Below, piece after piece: positions 1-10,837 of a stretch of 64,000 bases of DNA. This stretch comes from Cercis canadensis (Eukaryota; Streptophyta; Magnoliopsida; Fabales; Fabaceae): positions 622,351-686,350 of the forward strand of contig QAOA01006814.1 of NCBI GenBank assembly GCA_003255065.1. Reading direction: 5' to 3'. Each line of letters starts with the position of its first letter. The first letter of the stretch is position 1. The translations under genes and the position numbers were made by a program. The notes under the pieces are model-generated. The model was not told where the DNA came from. It made no database searches and saw only the letters and a program-made list of their open reading frames with translations.

Positions 1-2091
1 ATTCCCGTATTGATGCCCAGTACCTATTGTATGGAGGAGGCAAGTTGGTTAATCATTTTCAACATTTTGTCTACTGTTAAACTCTTTGATAATATATATG
101 GAACATCCAATGGATTGTGAAGAAATAGGACACATCATCTTGCCACCAAACTATGTTTCTGTCATTGTTAATTAATAAGTCAATTAACAAATTGATTAAC
201 TGTTGGAAAATCAAGTGGAAGAAATTATAGGGAAAATGCCCAATAACGGCTTAATTACGCATGCATTTTGAAATTATTGTTAATTAATTTAACTTTTTTG
301 GTGTCACCATATTTAACATAACTTGTTTGGGTTTATAGAACATTGAACTCCACCATACATAATACGTATAAGATTTGACCAAATATATATTTTAACTAAA
401 CCTAACTTATTGACGGTTTGACCCATTTTAATTTCAATTATGTTAAGGTATTTTATGAATTTACATAGTAAACAAGTAATATAGCAAAATTAAGTAACTT
501 TCTTGATTGGAAGTTTCTTCTATGTGCTTGCTTTATTAAGAAAAATAAATTACAAATATTGTACTTTTCTTGAATGGAGTACATGATATTTTCTCCATCA
601 ACTTACCACTGCATGTGAGGTTGAGATGTGACATGTCAGAAAGCATATCAATTTGCAGACGGAAGTGGATCATACATGTACTTGCTTTATTTGGACCAAC
701 TATGAAGGACTCATACCAATACATCTTGTGCATATATGCAAGAAAAGAGACCATATGAGACAAATTAAGAAGTTAACAATGTATATAAGGCAGCTAAATT
801 TGAGAAAAACAAGTTAACAATATAAATATAAGTCTGTTAATCAAAATAGTATAAAAATAAACCAAATGGTATAAACCCTTTTACTAAAAACGAACTCAAA
901 CGGAAACCCTTTTACTCATCTTTGCACCCATTTCCAAGTTTTATAATTCCAGTTTTGTAGTCAATTTTTTTTTTCTTAAATGATGATTATATTCTCTGTC
1001 CACGTGATATGGAAGATGCATATCTAGGGTTGGGATGGGCAGGCATAGGGTAACATAGAAGTACTCCACCTAAAAAGATGTTGTGTTGTCTATGTGACAT
1101 AAAGTATTGAGTGATTTTTCTACTCCCAAGACAGCAACTGAGAGACCCAGCAGTGTTTGAGTGGCGTGCTGTACGCACAACACAGCAATTGAGGGAGAGA
1201 GACAGCTATTGAGTGGTGGTGAGACCTTAAGAGGTCCTTTTAGAAAAATAAAAAATGTGAGTTGGGTAAGAGTGGGTTATTGTTTTCTCCTGAAATTGTA
1301 GGATGTTAGTGAGATTTGTTGGTTTATGACACTGTTCTTATCTTCTAATAACTTCTAATAATGGTTTCATTAAATTATTTCAATAGTAAAAAAATAAAGG
1401 GAAAAATTAGGTGAATGTCTTTGAATGTTATTAATACCTTACATAAAAATTAAGTAAATGCAAAAAATTTAGTCTTATTCTTTTTCTAGCTATTGACTCT
1501 GTCATTTATGAAGCATACTTGTAATTGCCAAGTTTCCAGATTCTTTACTTTGTTATTAATTTAATTTGTGGTTTTGTTGTATTTAGTTTACAGTTAGTGA
1601 AAAAGGTGCAATTTTGAAAAATATATTGAGGGGAAAAAGGTGCAAAGATAGTGCACCCCACGTGACGAATCAAGTAGCAAGAGTACGGTTTACCTGTTCA
1701 GTCCTCACCAAATGGAATAGCAATATTCTGAAAGTACTCCCCCCTCATGACAGGGACGGAAATGTTGTTCCCACATGTGGTGTGATGGAAATATTAGTAA
1801 TTGAATTTCCATTTTGGCCAGTTGTACAATAAATATGGACCTTCTCATCAATAATTAATTAAGTAATGAAAAATTATGTTAAAACCCAATTATGTTAATT
1901 AAAAAATAACGGTGTTTGAAAATATTTTGTTAATGAACAATTAAAGTATGAGGGAGTGAACTAATTTCAAAGTGTATTGCATGGTAGACTAATTGCTGTA
2001 ATTTTTTATTACTCCTTAAATAAAATGCGACCTTAATCAGTTAAATTGAAAATGATAGAATCAAAAAAATAAGTTTCTCGAAATATGAAGT
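1..2091. other. AT-rich intergenic DNA, no gene recognised
   Basis: No reading frame longer than about 75 codons and none with recognisable domain content. The stretch has poly-A/T runs and scattered G-box-like CACGTG or CACGTGA words (near 1001 and 1659), but no coherent promoter or terminal repeat could be assigned. It could hold degraded transposon sequence that I cannot classify. Confidence 0.6.
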
Positions 2092-2252
2092 NNNNNNNNN
2101 NNNNNNNNNNNNNNNNNNNNNNNNNNNNNNNNNNNNNNNNNNNNNNNNNNNNNNNNNNNNNNNNNNNNNNNNNNNNNNNNNNNNNNNNNNNNNNNNNNNN
2201 NNNNNNNNNNNNNNNNNNNNNNNNNNNNNNNNNNNNNNNNNNNNNNNNNNNN
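2092..2252. other. Assembly gap (161 Ns)
   Basis: A run of N bases. The sequence on its right resembles the 3' part of a Ty3/gypsy element, so the gap may hide more of a retrotransposon. Reading frames crossing it are meaningless. Confidence 0.99.
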
Positions 2253-2560
2253 CAACTAAACTATATACAGAAATCCCTCCCCCACACTTAAATTTTACAT
2301 TGTCCTCAATGTAAAAACTTCAAAAAGTATTAACAGATGACAAGTAATAACAAGCAGTCACATAAGGACAAGTAAAGTAAAAGAGAGAGAAGAAACATCC
2401 TTATCAGGGGAGGTAGATGGCATCGTGCAAGTGGACCTCCTCCCTATGTCCTCTTTAGCTACCTCACAGAATGGCTGGCGGCGGTTGAAACCTATATGTC
2501 AACGAAATGACCAAACTTCCCGCACGCATGTGGGGTAAGATAAAGCAGACATCAAGAACA
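2253..2560 (-). mobile_element. Probable Ty3/gypsy remnant (3' untranslated and polypurine region)
   Basis: Read on the minus strand, 2274-2312 gives a 'ttgaggacaatg' word followed by a purine tract of the type AAGTGTGGGGGAGGG. This pairing is characteristic of the region just before the 3' LTR in many plant Athila/Tat-like Ty3/gypsy elements. No gag-pol coding sequence or LTR is visible, and the left side runs into the N-gap. Assignment rests on this one signature. Confidence 0.4.
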
Positions 2561-2851
2561 GAAAATTGAAAATAAAATGAACATGAAACAGAAACAGAAA
2601 ACAAAAACAGACTAAAGGAAAACAGAATAAAAAAAATAGAATATAATTACAATAAGATAATCAGCTAGATACCAGGGTCAAAGACCATTCTCACGAAGGC
2701 TTGACTTGCCCCGGTAGAATTATGTTCTGAAGCTGCAGAATCAGAACTCAAGATATACCTGAAACACAGAGACAGCATATAATGCCCAGTATTGCTAGAA
2801 ATTATACTATATTAGTCATTTGGATGTAGTCTAGCATTTATATATTCAACT

Positions 2852-2854
<3 letters not shown>

Positions 2855-2918
<64 letters not shown>
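2855..2918. repeat. Compound (TA)n-(TG)n microsatellite
   Basis: About 17 TA dinucleotides pass through a short TATG transition into about 13 TG dinucleotides. It is a simple-sequence repeat without coding context. Confidence 0.95.
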
Positions 2919-3042
2919 ACACAAATTACCATTGACTTTTACATGAACTCAGTAATTCAGAATTTTATTTTAAATTGAATGTCAATTTCATAATAGAAAT
3001 GATGGTTATGAATAATACATCATATTAAATTAATGTGTTTTT

Positions 3043-3206
3043 ATTACATTAGGTCTATTACTAAAGGATTATATCAGAAATGAAATGTGATGCTGATAAT
3101 AATAACAAAGTTATAAATTGTTAAATTACATTAGGTCTATTACTAAAGGATTATATCAGAAATGAAATGCGATGCTGATAATAATAACAAAGTTATAAAT
3201 TGTTAA
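3043..3206. repeat. 82-bp direct tandem duplication
   Basis: Two adjacent copies (3043-3124 and 3125-3206) of an AT-rich segment beginning ATTACATTAGGTC differ at one visible position (GTGATG versus GCGATG). The duplication is recent and non-coding. The rest of 2561-3560 holds no recognisable gene. Confidence 0.9.
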
Positions 3207-3560
3207 TCATTGTGACTTAAGATATACATGCCAGTAATTAATAATTTATTCTTAATTTGAATGTAACTTTTATAAAATAAAAAATAGCCTGAAAAATGCC
3301 TAATTGATACATAAACTTGCAATGTAACACATTTGATTGTTCCCCTTAAATGTTGATTTATTTATTTATTATCTGGGGTTAATGCATAATTTAATAAGAA
3401 GACTAGGTTACATTGCTACATTCCTTAAAACCGGTTCTTTAGGTATCGCTAATCACAATGTGGACTATCATATAAAAATCAAACATTCCATCAACAGACT
3501 TCGGAGATGTAACATAAATAAGGTACATAATTGGGTTAATAAACTGTACATGGTTTTCAA

Positions 3561-4013
3561 CTACATGAAAAACCTACTCACAAACATTGCTAGCATTGTT
3601 AAAAAGAAACCAATAATTATTCCCTCCAGAAGTCTATCCCCACCATTGTTAGCATTGGCAAGAAAATGTTGTTCTGCATTAAAGATTGGTTGTTCTTGTA
3701 CTGGTCCATCAAGGCTAACAAATTCCATCTCAGGTTGGGGATGCCCTATGGCCATTGGGTGAGTAGCGTTTGCTGCCATTTGTGGTTGAGGTCCAGCCGC
3801 TACTGCAGGGGGGTCCTCCCCACGTGCTGGCGGTTGCTGCCAACGTGGCCCATAAAGTGCCCAAGCAGCTTCAGCCTCCTCCCTACTCTTGAAAGCTTGG
3901 TAGGAGGCACCACTGAAACTATTAACTTGCAAGTGTGCCTCTCCCCAACTGGGATAAATTCCTGGTTCTCTACCTGAAAACACAACATAAAATGTTTGCT
4001 TCCCTCTGCGCAT
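3561..4013 (-). CDS. RNase H1 N-terminal (Cauli_VI-type) domain protein with C-terminal membrane segment
   Basis: A single-exon frame of 150 codons from ATG at 4013; the frame stays open three codons further but only to a TTG. Residues about 7-51 match the RNase H1 N-terminal/viroplasmin fold, with YVVFSGREPGIY, the W23 region, FSGASYQAF and the REEAEAAW end. In cellular RNase H1 this domain binds RNA-DNA hybrid or dsRNA. No RNase H catalytic domain follows. Residues about 60-127 are Pro/Gln/Ala-rich and probably disordered. Residues about 131-149 (GIIIGFFLTMLAMFVSRFF) are strongly hydrophobic and could form a tail anchor. Neighbours are retroelement debris, with a LINE RNase H remnant about 120 bp upstream on the same strand. 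It may be a captured gene fragment rather than a working host gene. Domain assignment is fairly secure; function is unknown. Confidence 0.6.
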   Translation of the reverse strand: MRRGKQTFYVVFSGREPGIYPSWGEAHLQVNSFSGASYQAFKSREEAEAAWALYGPRWQQPPARGEDPPAVAAGPQPQMAANATHPMAIGHPQPEMEFVSLDGPVQEQPIFNAEQHFLANANNGGDRLLEGIIIGFFLTMLAMFVSRFFM

Positions 4014-4130
4014 TGCCCTCAATATAAGCCTTACTTATGAAAACTAGTGTAAGTGCACCGGAGAGGTTCTCAGTGAAGGAAAACCGGTTTTATAGAAGAG
4101 TAATAAAGTTGTGGTGGGGTCCACTTGTAC

Positions 4131-4442
4131 TTAATAAGTTATAAAATCATAATATATGTAGTTATTGGATGTTGTCCAAGTGTTGGTTTTATTTTGTTTT
4201 GGTCGCCAAACGGGCCTAAAACCCAACAAGAAAAACGCCCATAACACTACAAAGGGATTGATCTGGCCATCCAGACACCCATCAACAACCTGAAACAGAA
4301 ACTCTCTAATAACAAGTGGAGGGTGAAAATACTTCACAACACAGAAAGAAAGCTCCTGCCCCTGCCTAGCTAGAGCATCCCCACACTTATTGCTCTCCCT
4401 AAACACATGCTTCATATGAAGAGCCCAATGACGAATCTGCAT
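4131..4442 (-). pseudogene. LINE (non-LTR retrotransposon) RNase H-domain 3' remnant
   Basis: A 103-codon minus-strand frame begins with HWALHMKHVFRESNKCGDAL followed by ARQGQ. This is the C-terminal motif of the RNase H-like domain (RVT_3) at the end of plant L1-type LINE polyproteins, where H..RE.N..AD.LA is diagnostic. The frame then continues into unrelated low-complexity sequence typical of a LINE 3' tail. No reverse transcriptase or endonuclease portion is present, so this is a 5'-truncated copy. A domesticated RNase H-like gene fragment is an alternative. Confidence 0.6.
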
Positions 4443-4850
4443 GTGAGCAACTTATTAACCTAAGTTGTAACAAGGATGGTTACTGGTCTGTTTTAGTGTG
4501 GTTAATTTGATTTGCACGTGGGTTTGGTTATTTAAAGAAGCCAATGGTTTTGTTGTTAATGGAAGTTAACTATTCTTGCATTCGAATTGTGGTAGTTTTT
4601 TTCTCACCCAAAGAGAAAATAATTCATCTTGCCATTACACTCTGCAAAAGCCTGATGGAGAATTCTCTGACCTTCACCAACATGTGCTGCATGAACAGAA
4701 TGTGGACTGCAAAAGCTGTTCCCTGAGGTCAAACAAGTATGGAAAAGAAGGTCAACAAATATAGGGATTCAAAGGAGTAGTTGGGTAGTAAGCTAACTAT
4801 GTAGATATGTAATTATCTGCATGTATCAGTGGCCATCATGCAAGAAACCA
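4443..4850. other. Non-coding spacer
   Basis: No recognised gene. Two overlapping plus-strand frames of about 60 codons have no domain resemblance and look incidental. Confidence 0.5.
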
Positions 4851-4854
4851 GCAA

Positions 4855-5158
4855 CCCCGAGTTGACTCAGTACTACTGAGTCACATATGCCCCAAAACCA
4901 TCAACAATGCATGTACCCCGAGTTAACTCAGTTCAGCTGAGTCACATCTGACCAAGATCATCAACAATGCATGAAACCCGAGTTAACTCCGTCCAGCTGA
5001 GTTACCTATGCCCAAAACCAGCAACAATGCATGTACCTCGAGTTCACTGAGTCCAGCTCCATGAAACAGGAGTTCACTCAATATAGGTGCATGTAACCCT
5101 AGTTTAGTTAGTCCAGCTGCATGTACCCCGAGTTGACTCAGTCCAGTTGCATGTACCA
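4855..5158. repeat. Minisatellite of a CCCGAGTTGACTCAGT core, about 60-bp then about 30-bp units
   Basis: Three units of about 60 bp (starts near 4855, 4916 and 4977) each carry a core like CCCGAGTTNACTCAGTNCAG, a CTGAGT(C/T)AC half and an 'AACAATGCATGNA' end. Shorter units of about 30 bp follow, from about 5037, and keep only the first half plus GCATGTAC. The same core occurs once in each LTR of the copia element at 57628-62440 (near 57797 and 62297). The array therefore looks derived from a related LTR. Confidence 0.8.
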
Positions 5159-5756
5159 GCTTTGGTTGTCATATAATCGGGTTTCATAGAGGAGGAGGTA
5201 GTTTAGGCATGATCTTGATATCTATGTCTATTACTTTTAGGAATAGTGTTAGGAGTAATAGTAGGAGGATTTTGGGGAGTAGTTGTACAAGGTAGAAGTC
5301 ATGTCTCTGATTTTGTTTAAGTTGACAATAAAATAGGGCCACCAACAGAGTATTCTAACATAGAAGTGGTGATTTGTTATAAATTAGATTTATGCTCATT
5401 ACATATTAGCCTAAACTAGCATATTAGGTTATCACATTATTTGTTTTAAACTATACGACTCCAACTAATTCTACTTGTGGTTGGTATTCTAGGCAACATT
5501 TGCCTACAATATGAGAGGACTCATATGGGTCAAACACGTCCACAATGGACATTAAGGTTTAGTGCATGTAAGCTTAACAAAACTACATCCATGTTATCGC
5601 CTCCTTCACCCTAAACAATAGCCTAATGAAAAGTTATGATATTACTACTTAAAATAATTTGTAATTTTATGTCCAACCATTTGATTGCTAAGAGGGCTTA
5701 TATGAAGGGTTGATAGAATCCCTCCTAATGGTTGATGTTTTTCCCTCCAAAATCAC
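5159..5756. other. Left flank and start of composite unit copy 1
   Basis: Homology to copy 2 begins at 5424 (TTAGGTTATCACAT) and continues without a recognised gene to the first Ulp1 exon. I found no convincing terminal inverted repeat at 5424. Confidence 0.55.
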
Positions 5757-8700
5757 TTGAACCCATTTTCTGTGGCACAAGATTCGAGGGAGAAGACATC
5801 ATTCGGGTCTATTTGCACCTACCTCTATGGAAGGGGGCCGTACATCATTCCATTTCGTGACGATCCAAACCAGAACCTTCCTCAAACGAAGCCAGAACCT
5901 GAAATGCGGAAGCCTTCCTTTTCAATGGCTTATCCCCCTGAGAAGAGAAGTTCCATTGATGCTGCCACTCTACATAGGTCAAAGAATGCTGCCATACAAG
6001 AATAGTTATGAGTTTTCCTTAATGGTTATTTTATTGTTGATATTCTTGCTTCCACTGAAATTTATCAATCATATTTGATTTGTATTTCGAATTTGTTTAC
6101 AACAACTTCTTAAATATGATTGACACTGAAGACTCGGCTGCTGAACAAGCAACCAACTTTCCTTCAACTGAAACTTCAAAGCAGAATACTGAACGCCGAC
6201 TGGTATGCTCAATGCTTTGGTTTATCTTCCATTCCATGCCATCTAGCTTTAATGTTGAAATGAAATTCATATGGAAGCATATGATTAAAAAAAATTATTT
6301 CTTTATTTGTAACACTAGGATGAGGTGATGACAATATTGAGAAGGCAAAATGAGACAATAAATTTGTTACATAAAGAGATAGATAGCTTGTGGGATGTAA
6401 TAAGTTTGACAACCCCAACACATGAGAATAACAAGAAGTCAAGGATGACCAATACCGAAAGTGGTAATCATAAGTTTGGGTTAAAAAATGGAGCTCAAGG
6501 TGCAGAAGAGGATGATGTAGAGGTCTTACAATGCTCTACTCCTGCATTAGAAAGTGCTTCGAAGAAGAGAAAGAAATGGGTCCCAACTTTAGGGGTTGAA
6601 GATAACAAAGACAAAATATGTTTTATTACTCCTTCGAAGAAAACCATGGGGTCATCATTTGTGAGTGGAAGTCCTTATTCACCATATGATGGTTATTGTT
6701 TTCCTCATACACCCTTCCCACCAACACCTATTAAGAAGAAATCCAATACTCCCAAACAGAGAAGACCAACAAAGGCTATGACATATGCATTGTACAAGGT
6801 CAATCAAGTAAGATAATATGATTTTTTCTTGTTTTCTTACTTAAGATTCTAATGCATGGTAAATATCTTGTAACGATTATATATTGTTAGGAATGTAGTA
6901 TACGAATGTTTTTATTACTCATTCAGATATATGATCAAAATCAATGTAGAGGTCATAGTTATTTGTGTTTTCAATTGAAATGATAATCTATTGATGTTGT
7001 TATTGTTTGGGGCGTTTATAATTACAACTTGATTAACATGGGTAAGAGAATAAAACGTCATTGGATAGATGAGGAACCTCTGTTGGCTAATATATATTGT
7101 TAGGCATGGGCTGATGCTGGTTATATCATCTATATTCTTCTACCAACTTAATTTGTTAATTGCAAACACATTTCTGTTATTAGGGGAATACAAGTAATGT
7201 GAAACACAAAGATGGTAACAATGAAAACAAAATTGGAGGAAAAAGAAAAGTCCAAGAACTATACGAGGAGGCCACATTTGTAAAGAAACAGGAGTTAAGA
7301 CAAACCAATTGGGAGAAGAAATCTAATGATGATCAAATATCCAACATCCATTCACAATCATCATTAGTAGAGAACTTTATTCCTAAGGTAAAAATAATTA
7401 ATGTCTTCATTATGGTCATTCTCATAAGTAGTGTAGTGTGTTCATTATTACTAACGACAATATGACAGGGTCTTAAGCTTACATTCAGCCCGCAAAACTA
7501 CATGTCACTAACACCACAAGAATTGACTGTTGCGGCATATATATTTGTGGATGTAGCTGAATTCCCGCAAAAGAATAAGTACACTTAAATTATGAAAATT
7601 AATATTTCCAACATATTAGCATAATAGACAAATAGTCCAATATTTATTTTTGAGTATAACTGAATTCTATATTGTAGGGAAATACTTGTTGAATGTGATG
7701 GAGGCTATGGTGACAGGTCTACATTCCAGTGCTTAAAGCCTGGAAATTGGGTTGATAGTGATGTAAACTAATTTCTCCCTTTATATTATAGTCATTACAT
7801 AGCACTTAATTATGCATGGACGATCGTATAAAGTGATTAATATGTCTTATACTGTTTTACTCATGATACAGATTTTATTGTTGGTTGCATGTCAATTGAC
7901 AAAAAATGCAAGAAATGCAGAGAATACTAAGGTTTGGTACATGCCTCCTTATTTCTCGGTGAGAAATATAAACTCAGCATATTAGTAGTTATAAGTTGAC
8001 TCACTACATGTACTATGAATGCTGAAAATTGACTATATCCATGTTTATAACACAGCAACAAGCAATGACATCATTCACGGCAAATAATGGTGTTGAGGAT
8101 GCGATAAATAAGTATGGGTCTATCTATATGAGTTTTATTGACAGTCTATCCAAGGTATATAAATGCTGTTCCTTTCATCTCAAATGTCAGTAGTATTAGC
8201 AACGTGTACTATGGATGTTAACTTTGCACTGAAAATTAACAGATCTATATCCCAATCAATGATGATGACAATCATTGGTATTTATTACAAATTAACTTGG
8301 ATGAACGGAAGTTGATTTATCTTGACTCTCTTCCTTCATGGGATAGGAAGTCAACTAGATACTACCAAATGAACAAGATTGTGAGTATCTCTAACAATCA
8401 TTGATATTTGTTGACTTTCAATAACTTAATGTAAGAGAATGTATATTCTATTGCTGAGTTGAACTACATGGTGATTTCATTCTATGGGCAGGCACATTTT
8501 ATAGAGATTATGCTGAGGGATAAAAGATTTTATAAAACAAAGTGTTATGACCCACCGAAGATACATGCATTCACATTAGTGGCTGGAAATGATCATCATG
8601 CATCCGATAAAACAAATGTTCAGCTGAATGGGTACTATTAACAAATTATTTATTTCATATATTCTATGTTAATTATTACTCACTGTAATACATAAAACTT

Positions 8701-9087
8701 ATAGGTACTATTAATAGATTATTTATTTTATATATTCTATGTTAATCATTACTCACTGTAATACATAAAACTTATGGAAGTTATTCTATGTTTATATTTT
8801 AATTATAGAGATGATTGTGGAATTTGGGTAAGCTATTGGGGTAAGAGGAAATACATCGTGTGTTTTTATTTAGAATGGATGTATGATACTTTATTAAATC
8901 ACCATGTTCTGAATTAATCTTTTCCCTATTGTATATGCAGCCTATGCTTGTAAGTGATAGGATGAAGCTTGCTTTGCAACTAGTCATGGGTGACTATAAC
9001 TACAAGCGAGAAGAAGTTATTATGAAGTCAAAAGCATTTCTTGACAAAATGCATAACTCCCCTACTAAGTTGCATCTTCATCTTTGA
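5757..9087 (+). pseudogene. Ulp1-type (C48) cysteine protease gene, copy 1, decayed
   Basis: Multi-exon relic of a Ulp1/SENP-family protease, the family that cleaves SUMO-like conjugates. Readable exons: 6318-6808 (basic N-terminal region, KKRKK), 7184-7387, 7469-7578, 7678-7762, 7872-7958, 8056-8154, 8243-8380, 8492-8631, 8809 onward and 8941-9087, joined by GT-AG sites in consistent phase. The catalytic set is visible: His in DDNHWYLL (codon 8273), Asp in LIYLDSL (8324), Gln in VQLNG and Cys in GDDCGIW (codon 8816). Damage: the acceptor before 6100 reads CAA instead of the CAG of copy 2, two bases are inserted just after it, and 38 bp present in copy 2 are missing after GIWVS. The first exon (from about 5757) lacks an ATG. 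The FAR1/MULE transposase lies downstream on the same strand, as in Ulp1-bearing MULEs. Family call firm; exon limits inferred from copy comparison. Confidence 0.75.
8633..8775. repeat. 71-bp tandem duplication in a Ulp1 intron, copy 1 only
   Basis: Two adjacent copies of a segment beginning GTACTATTAA and ending ACATAAAACTTAT lie between the Gln-bearing and Cys-bearing exons. Copy 2 (around 23177-23250) has a single unit. Confidence 0.85.
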
Positions 9088-9394
9088 GTAACTAATACAA
9101 GTGTGTGACTTTTTGTGCAGGATAATAGTTGAACTGCATTTTCATATATATATATGACATTTCATAACATTTTTGTGTGGCCATTAGCAGAAGAGAGTGA
9201 TAATTGTTCATATCTTTGGGTAATTGTAATTGTTGACCTTAAATTGTTGATATATTTGGGTAATTGTAATTGTTGACCTTAGAGGTGACATTGTTTGTAC
9301 ATTTTTTGAATATATGATTTAATAAATTTTTTGTCCATAGTAAATTTCATACAATTTATATCATGTCACTAATATTATTCATCAATTAATCAAA

Positions 9395-10024
9395 CAAATA
9401 AATGAGAAAATTTCAATCATTTGAGAAATGAAAATCAGACAGGCATTGGTCGGTCGATAAACATGTTACGGATATTAATTTATAACATGCTTCAAAAGAG
9501 ACGATAAGATATCTAAAAACTATCCACAGGAAATTATTATGCATAACAATATGTTAGGAAGTGAACCATAAGAACTGACCAGGAATGCTGCCCAAAACCA
9601 CCCTTCAAAAGTGTGCGAAATTCTTTGTCATTCACATTTGGTAATTTGTATTGTCGATTAATGGTAGTTTGGCTGAATGACACTTTCTTCCCCCTCACAA
9701 ATACTTCGTCTCCCACTCGATCCGGTGCATTCGCGTAGAATTCGCGCACTACGGCTACCACTGCAAGGCTGCTCGGCTGTTTCACAAAATGCCCCCACTT
9801 ACGGTGTTCAATTTCCCGCAAATAAATGAGAAACTTTCAATCATTTGAGAAATGAAAATCAGACAGACATTGGTCGGTCGATGAACATGTTACGGATATT
9901 AATTTATAACATGCTTCAAAAGAGACGATAAGATATGTAAAAACTATCCACAGGAAATTATTATGCATAACAATATGTTAGGAAGTTAACCATAAGAACT
10001 GACCAGGAATGCTGCCCAAAACCA
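9395..10024. repeat. 206-bp direct repeat flanking a transposon-gene fragment
   Basis: 9395-9600 and 9819-10024 are near-identical (CAAATAAATGAG ... CCCAAAACCA). The 218 bp between them are a fragment of the PF20167-like gene. Copy 2 carries one unit and no fragment at 23875-24080. This looks like a duplication formed with templated filler DNA. Confidence 0.85.
9601..9818 (-). pseudogene. Fragment of the PF20167-like 'putative plant transposon protein' gene
   Basis: Minus-strand translation runs from REIEHRKWGHFVKQP through VREFYANAPDRVGDEVFVRG to FRTLLKG, matching the central part of the full genes at 29432-30528 and 37531-38630. Both ends are abrupt and coincide with the boundaries of the flanking 206-bp repeats. 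It has no start or stop of its own. Confidence 0.85.
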
Positions 10025-10159
10025 TGCATGAGAATGACCTCAAATATTTTGTTTGAAAACATTACGGTGGGAGTTTCAACATCTTGGTTTATTTATCAAC
10101 TTCATTCAAACCATCATTCTTCTTTGCTTCAAACAATGAAGGAAGTCCTACTTATAGTG

Positions 10160-10790
10160 TGTGTCGTTACTCCCGCACCATGGCGTAGCCACGTCGAAGA
10201 CTTTAACTTAAGCGAAATTTTGTGGCCCAGTACCATATTTCTGGGCGTCCTTACGCTCCCTAGCGGGCGTTGACACGCGTGAGACTGTCAGCATCACCTA
10301 TTTTTCCCCTCCAGAACCAATTTCCTGGACGTCATGACGCTTCATATCGAGCGTCATTACGCGAAAGACTGTCAGTATGACCTATTTTACTCACATAACC
10401 ACATTCCTGGGCGTCATAACGCTCAATATCGGTTGTGGCGACGCGTCAAAATATCTTAGTGTCACCTATTATCCCCCCACAGAACCACATTCATGGGCGT
10501 AATTACAGTCCATTAAGGGCGTCGCGACGCGTTAGACTATCTCAGTGTCACCTATTTTCCCCCTCCCGAACCACATTCCTGGGCGTCATTACTCTCCATA
10601 GCGGGCGTCGTCTAAGTAAGACCAATGTTTGCCCTCCACACCAGATTACTGGGCGTCATTACGGCCCATTGCGGGCGTTGTTACGCGCAGAACTTTCTTC
10701 CTAGCACTTATATTCGCCCTTCAGAACCACAATTCTGGGCGTCGTTACTCCGTCATTCGGGTGTGGCGACGTCCATCGAGTTCTAAATCC
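10160..10790. repeat. GC-rich minisatellite, about eight units of 70-87 bp, copy 1
   Basis: Unit starts near 10160, 10241, 10325, 10407, 10493, 10579, 10649 and 10736. Each holds two related sub-blocks, GGGCGTCATTACGCTCCATA then GCGGGCGTCGTNACGCG. A linker like 'tgtcacctattttcccc' and 'agaaccacatt' follows in most units. CpG-rich content stands out in AT-rich surroundings. The array lies between the Ulp1 gene and the transposase promoter. Related units recur downstream of the transposase at 15375-15530. Confidence 0.85.
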
Positions 10791-10837
10791 CTTTTGTCGA
10801 CTTATTTTAAAATAACCAAAAAAATTGAAATGAACAA

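Noticed and set aside
2061..2291. Two frames of about 65 codons crossing the gap
   Set aside because: They consist almost wholly of unknown residues from the N run.
3337..3762. 141-codon plus-strand frame
   Set aside because: It overlaps the 3' half of the RNase H1-N gene antisense and shows no domain. It is a shadow.
4855..5158. CRISPR-like appearance of regular direct repeats
   Set aside because: Unit length shifts from about 60 to about 30 bp, there are no unique spacers of constant size, and the host is a plant.
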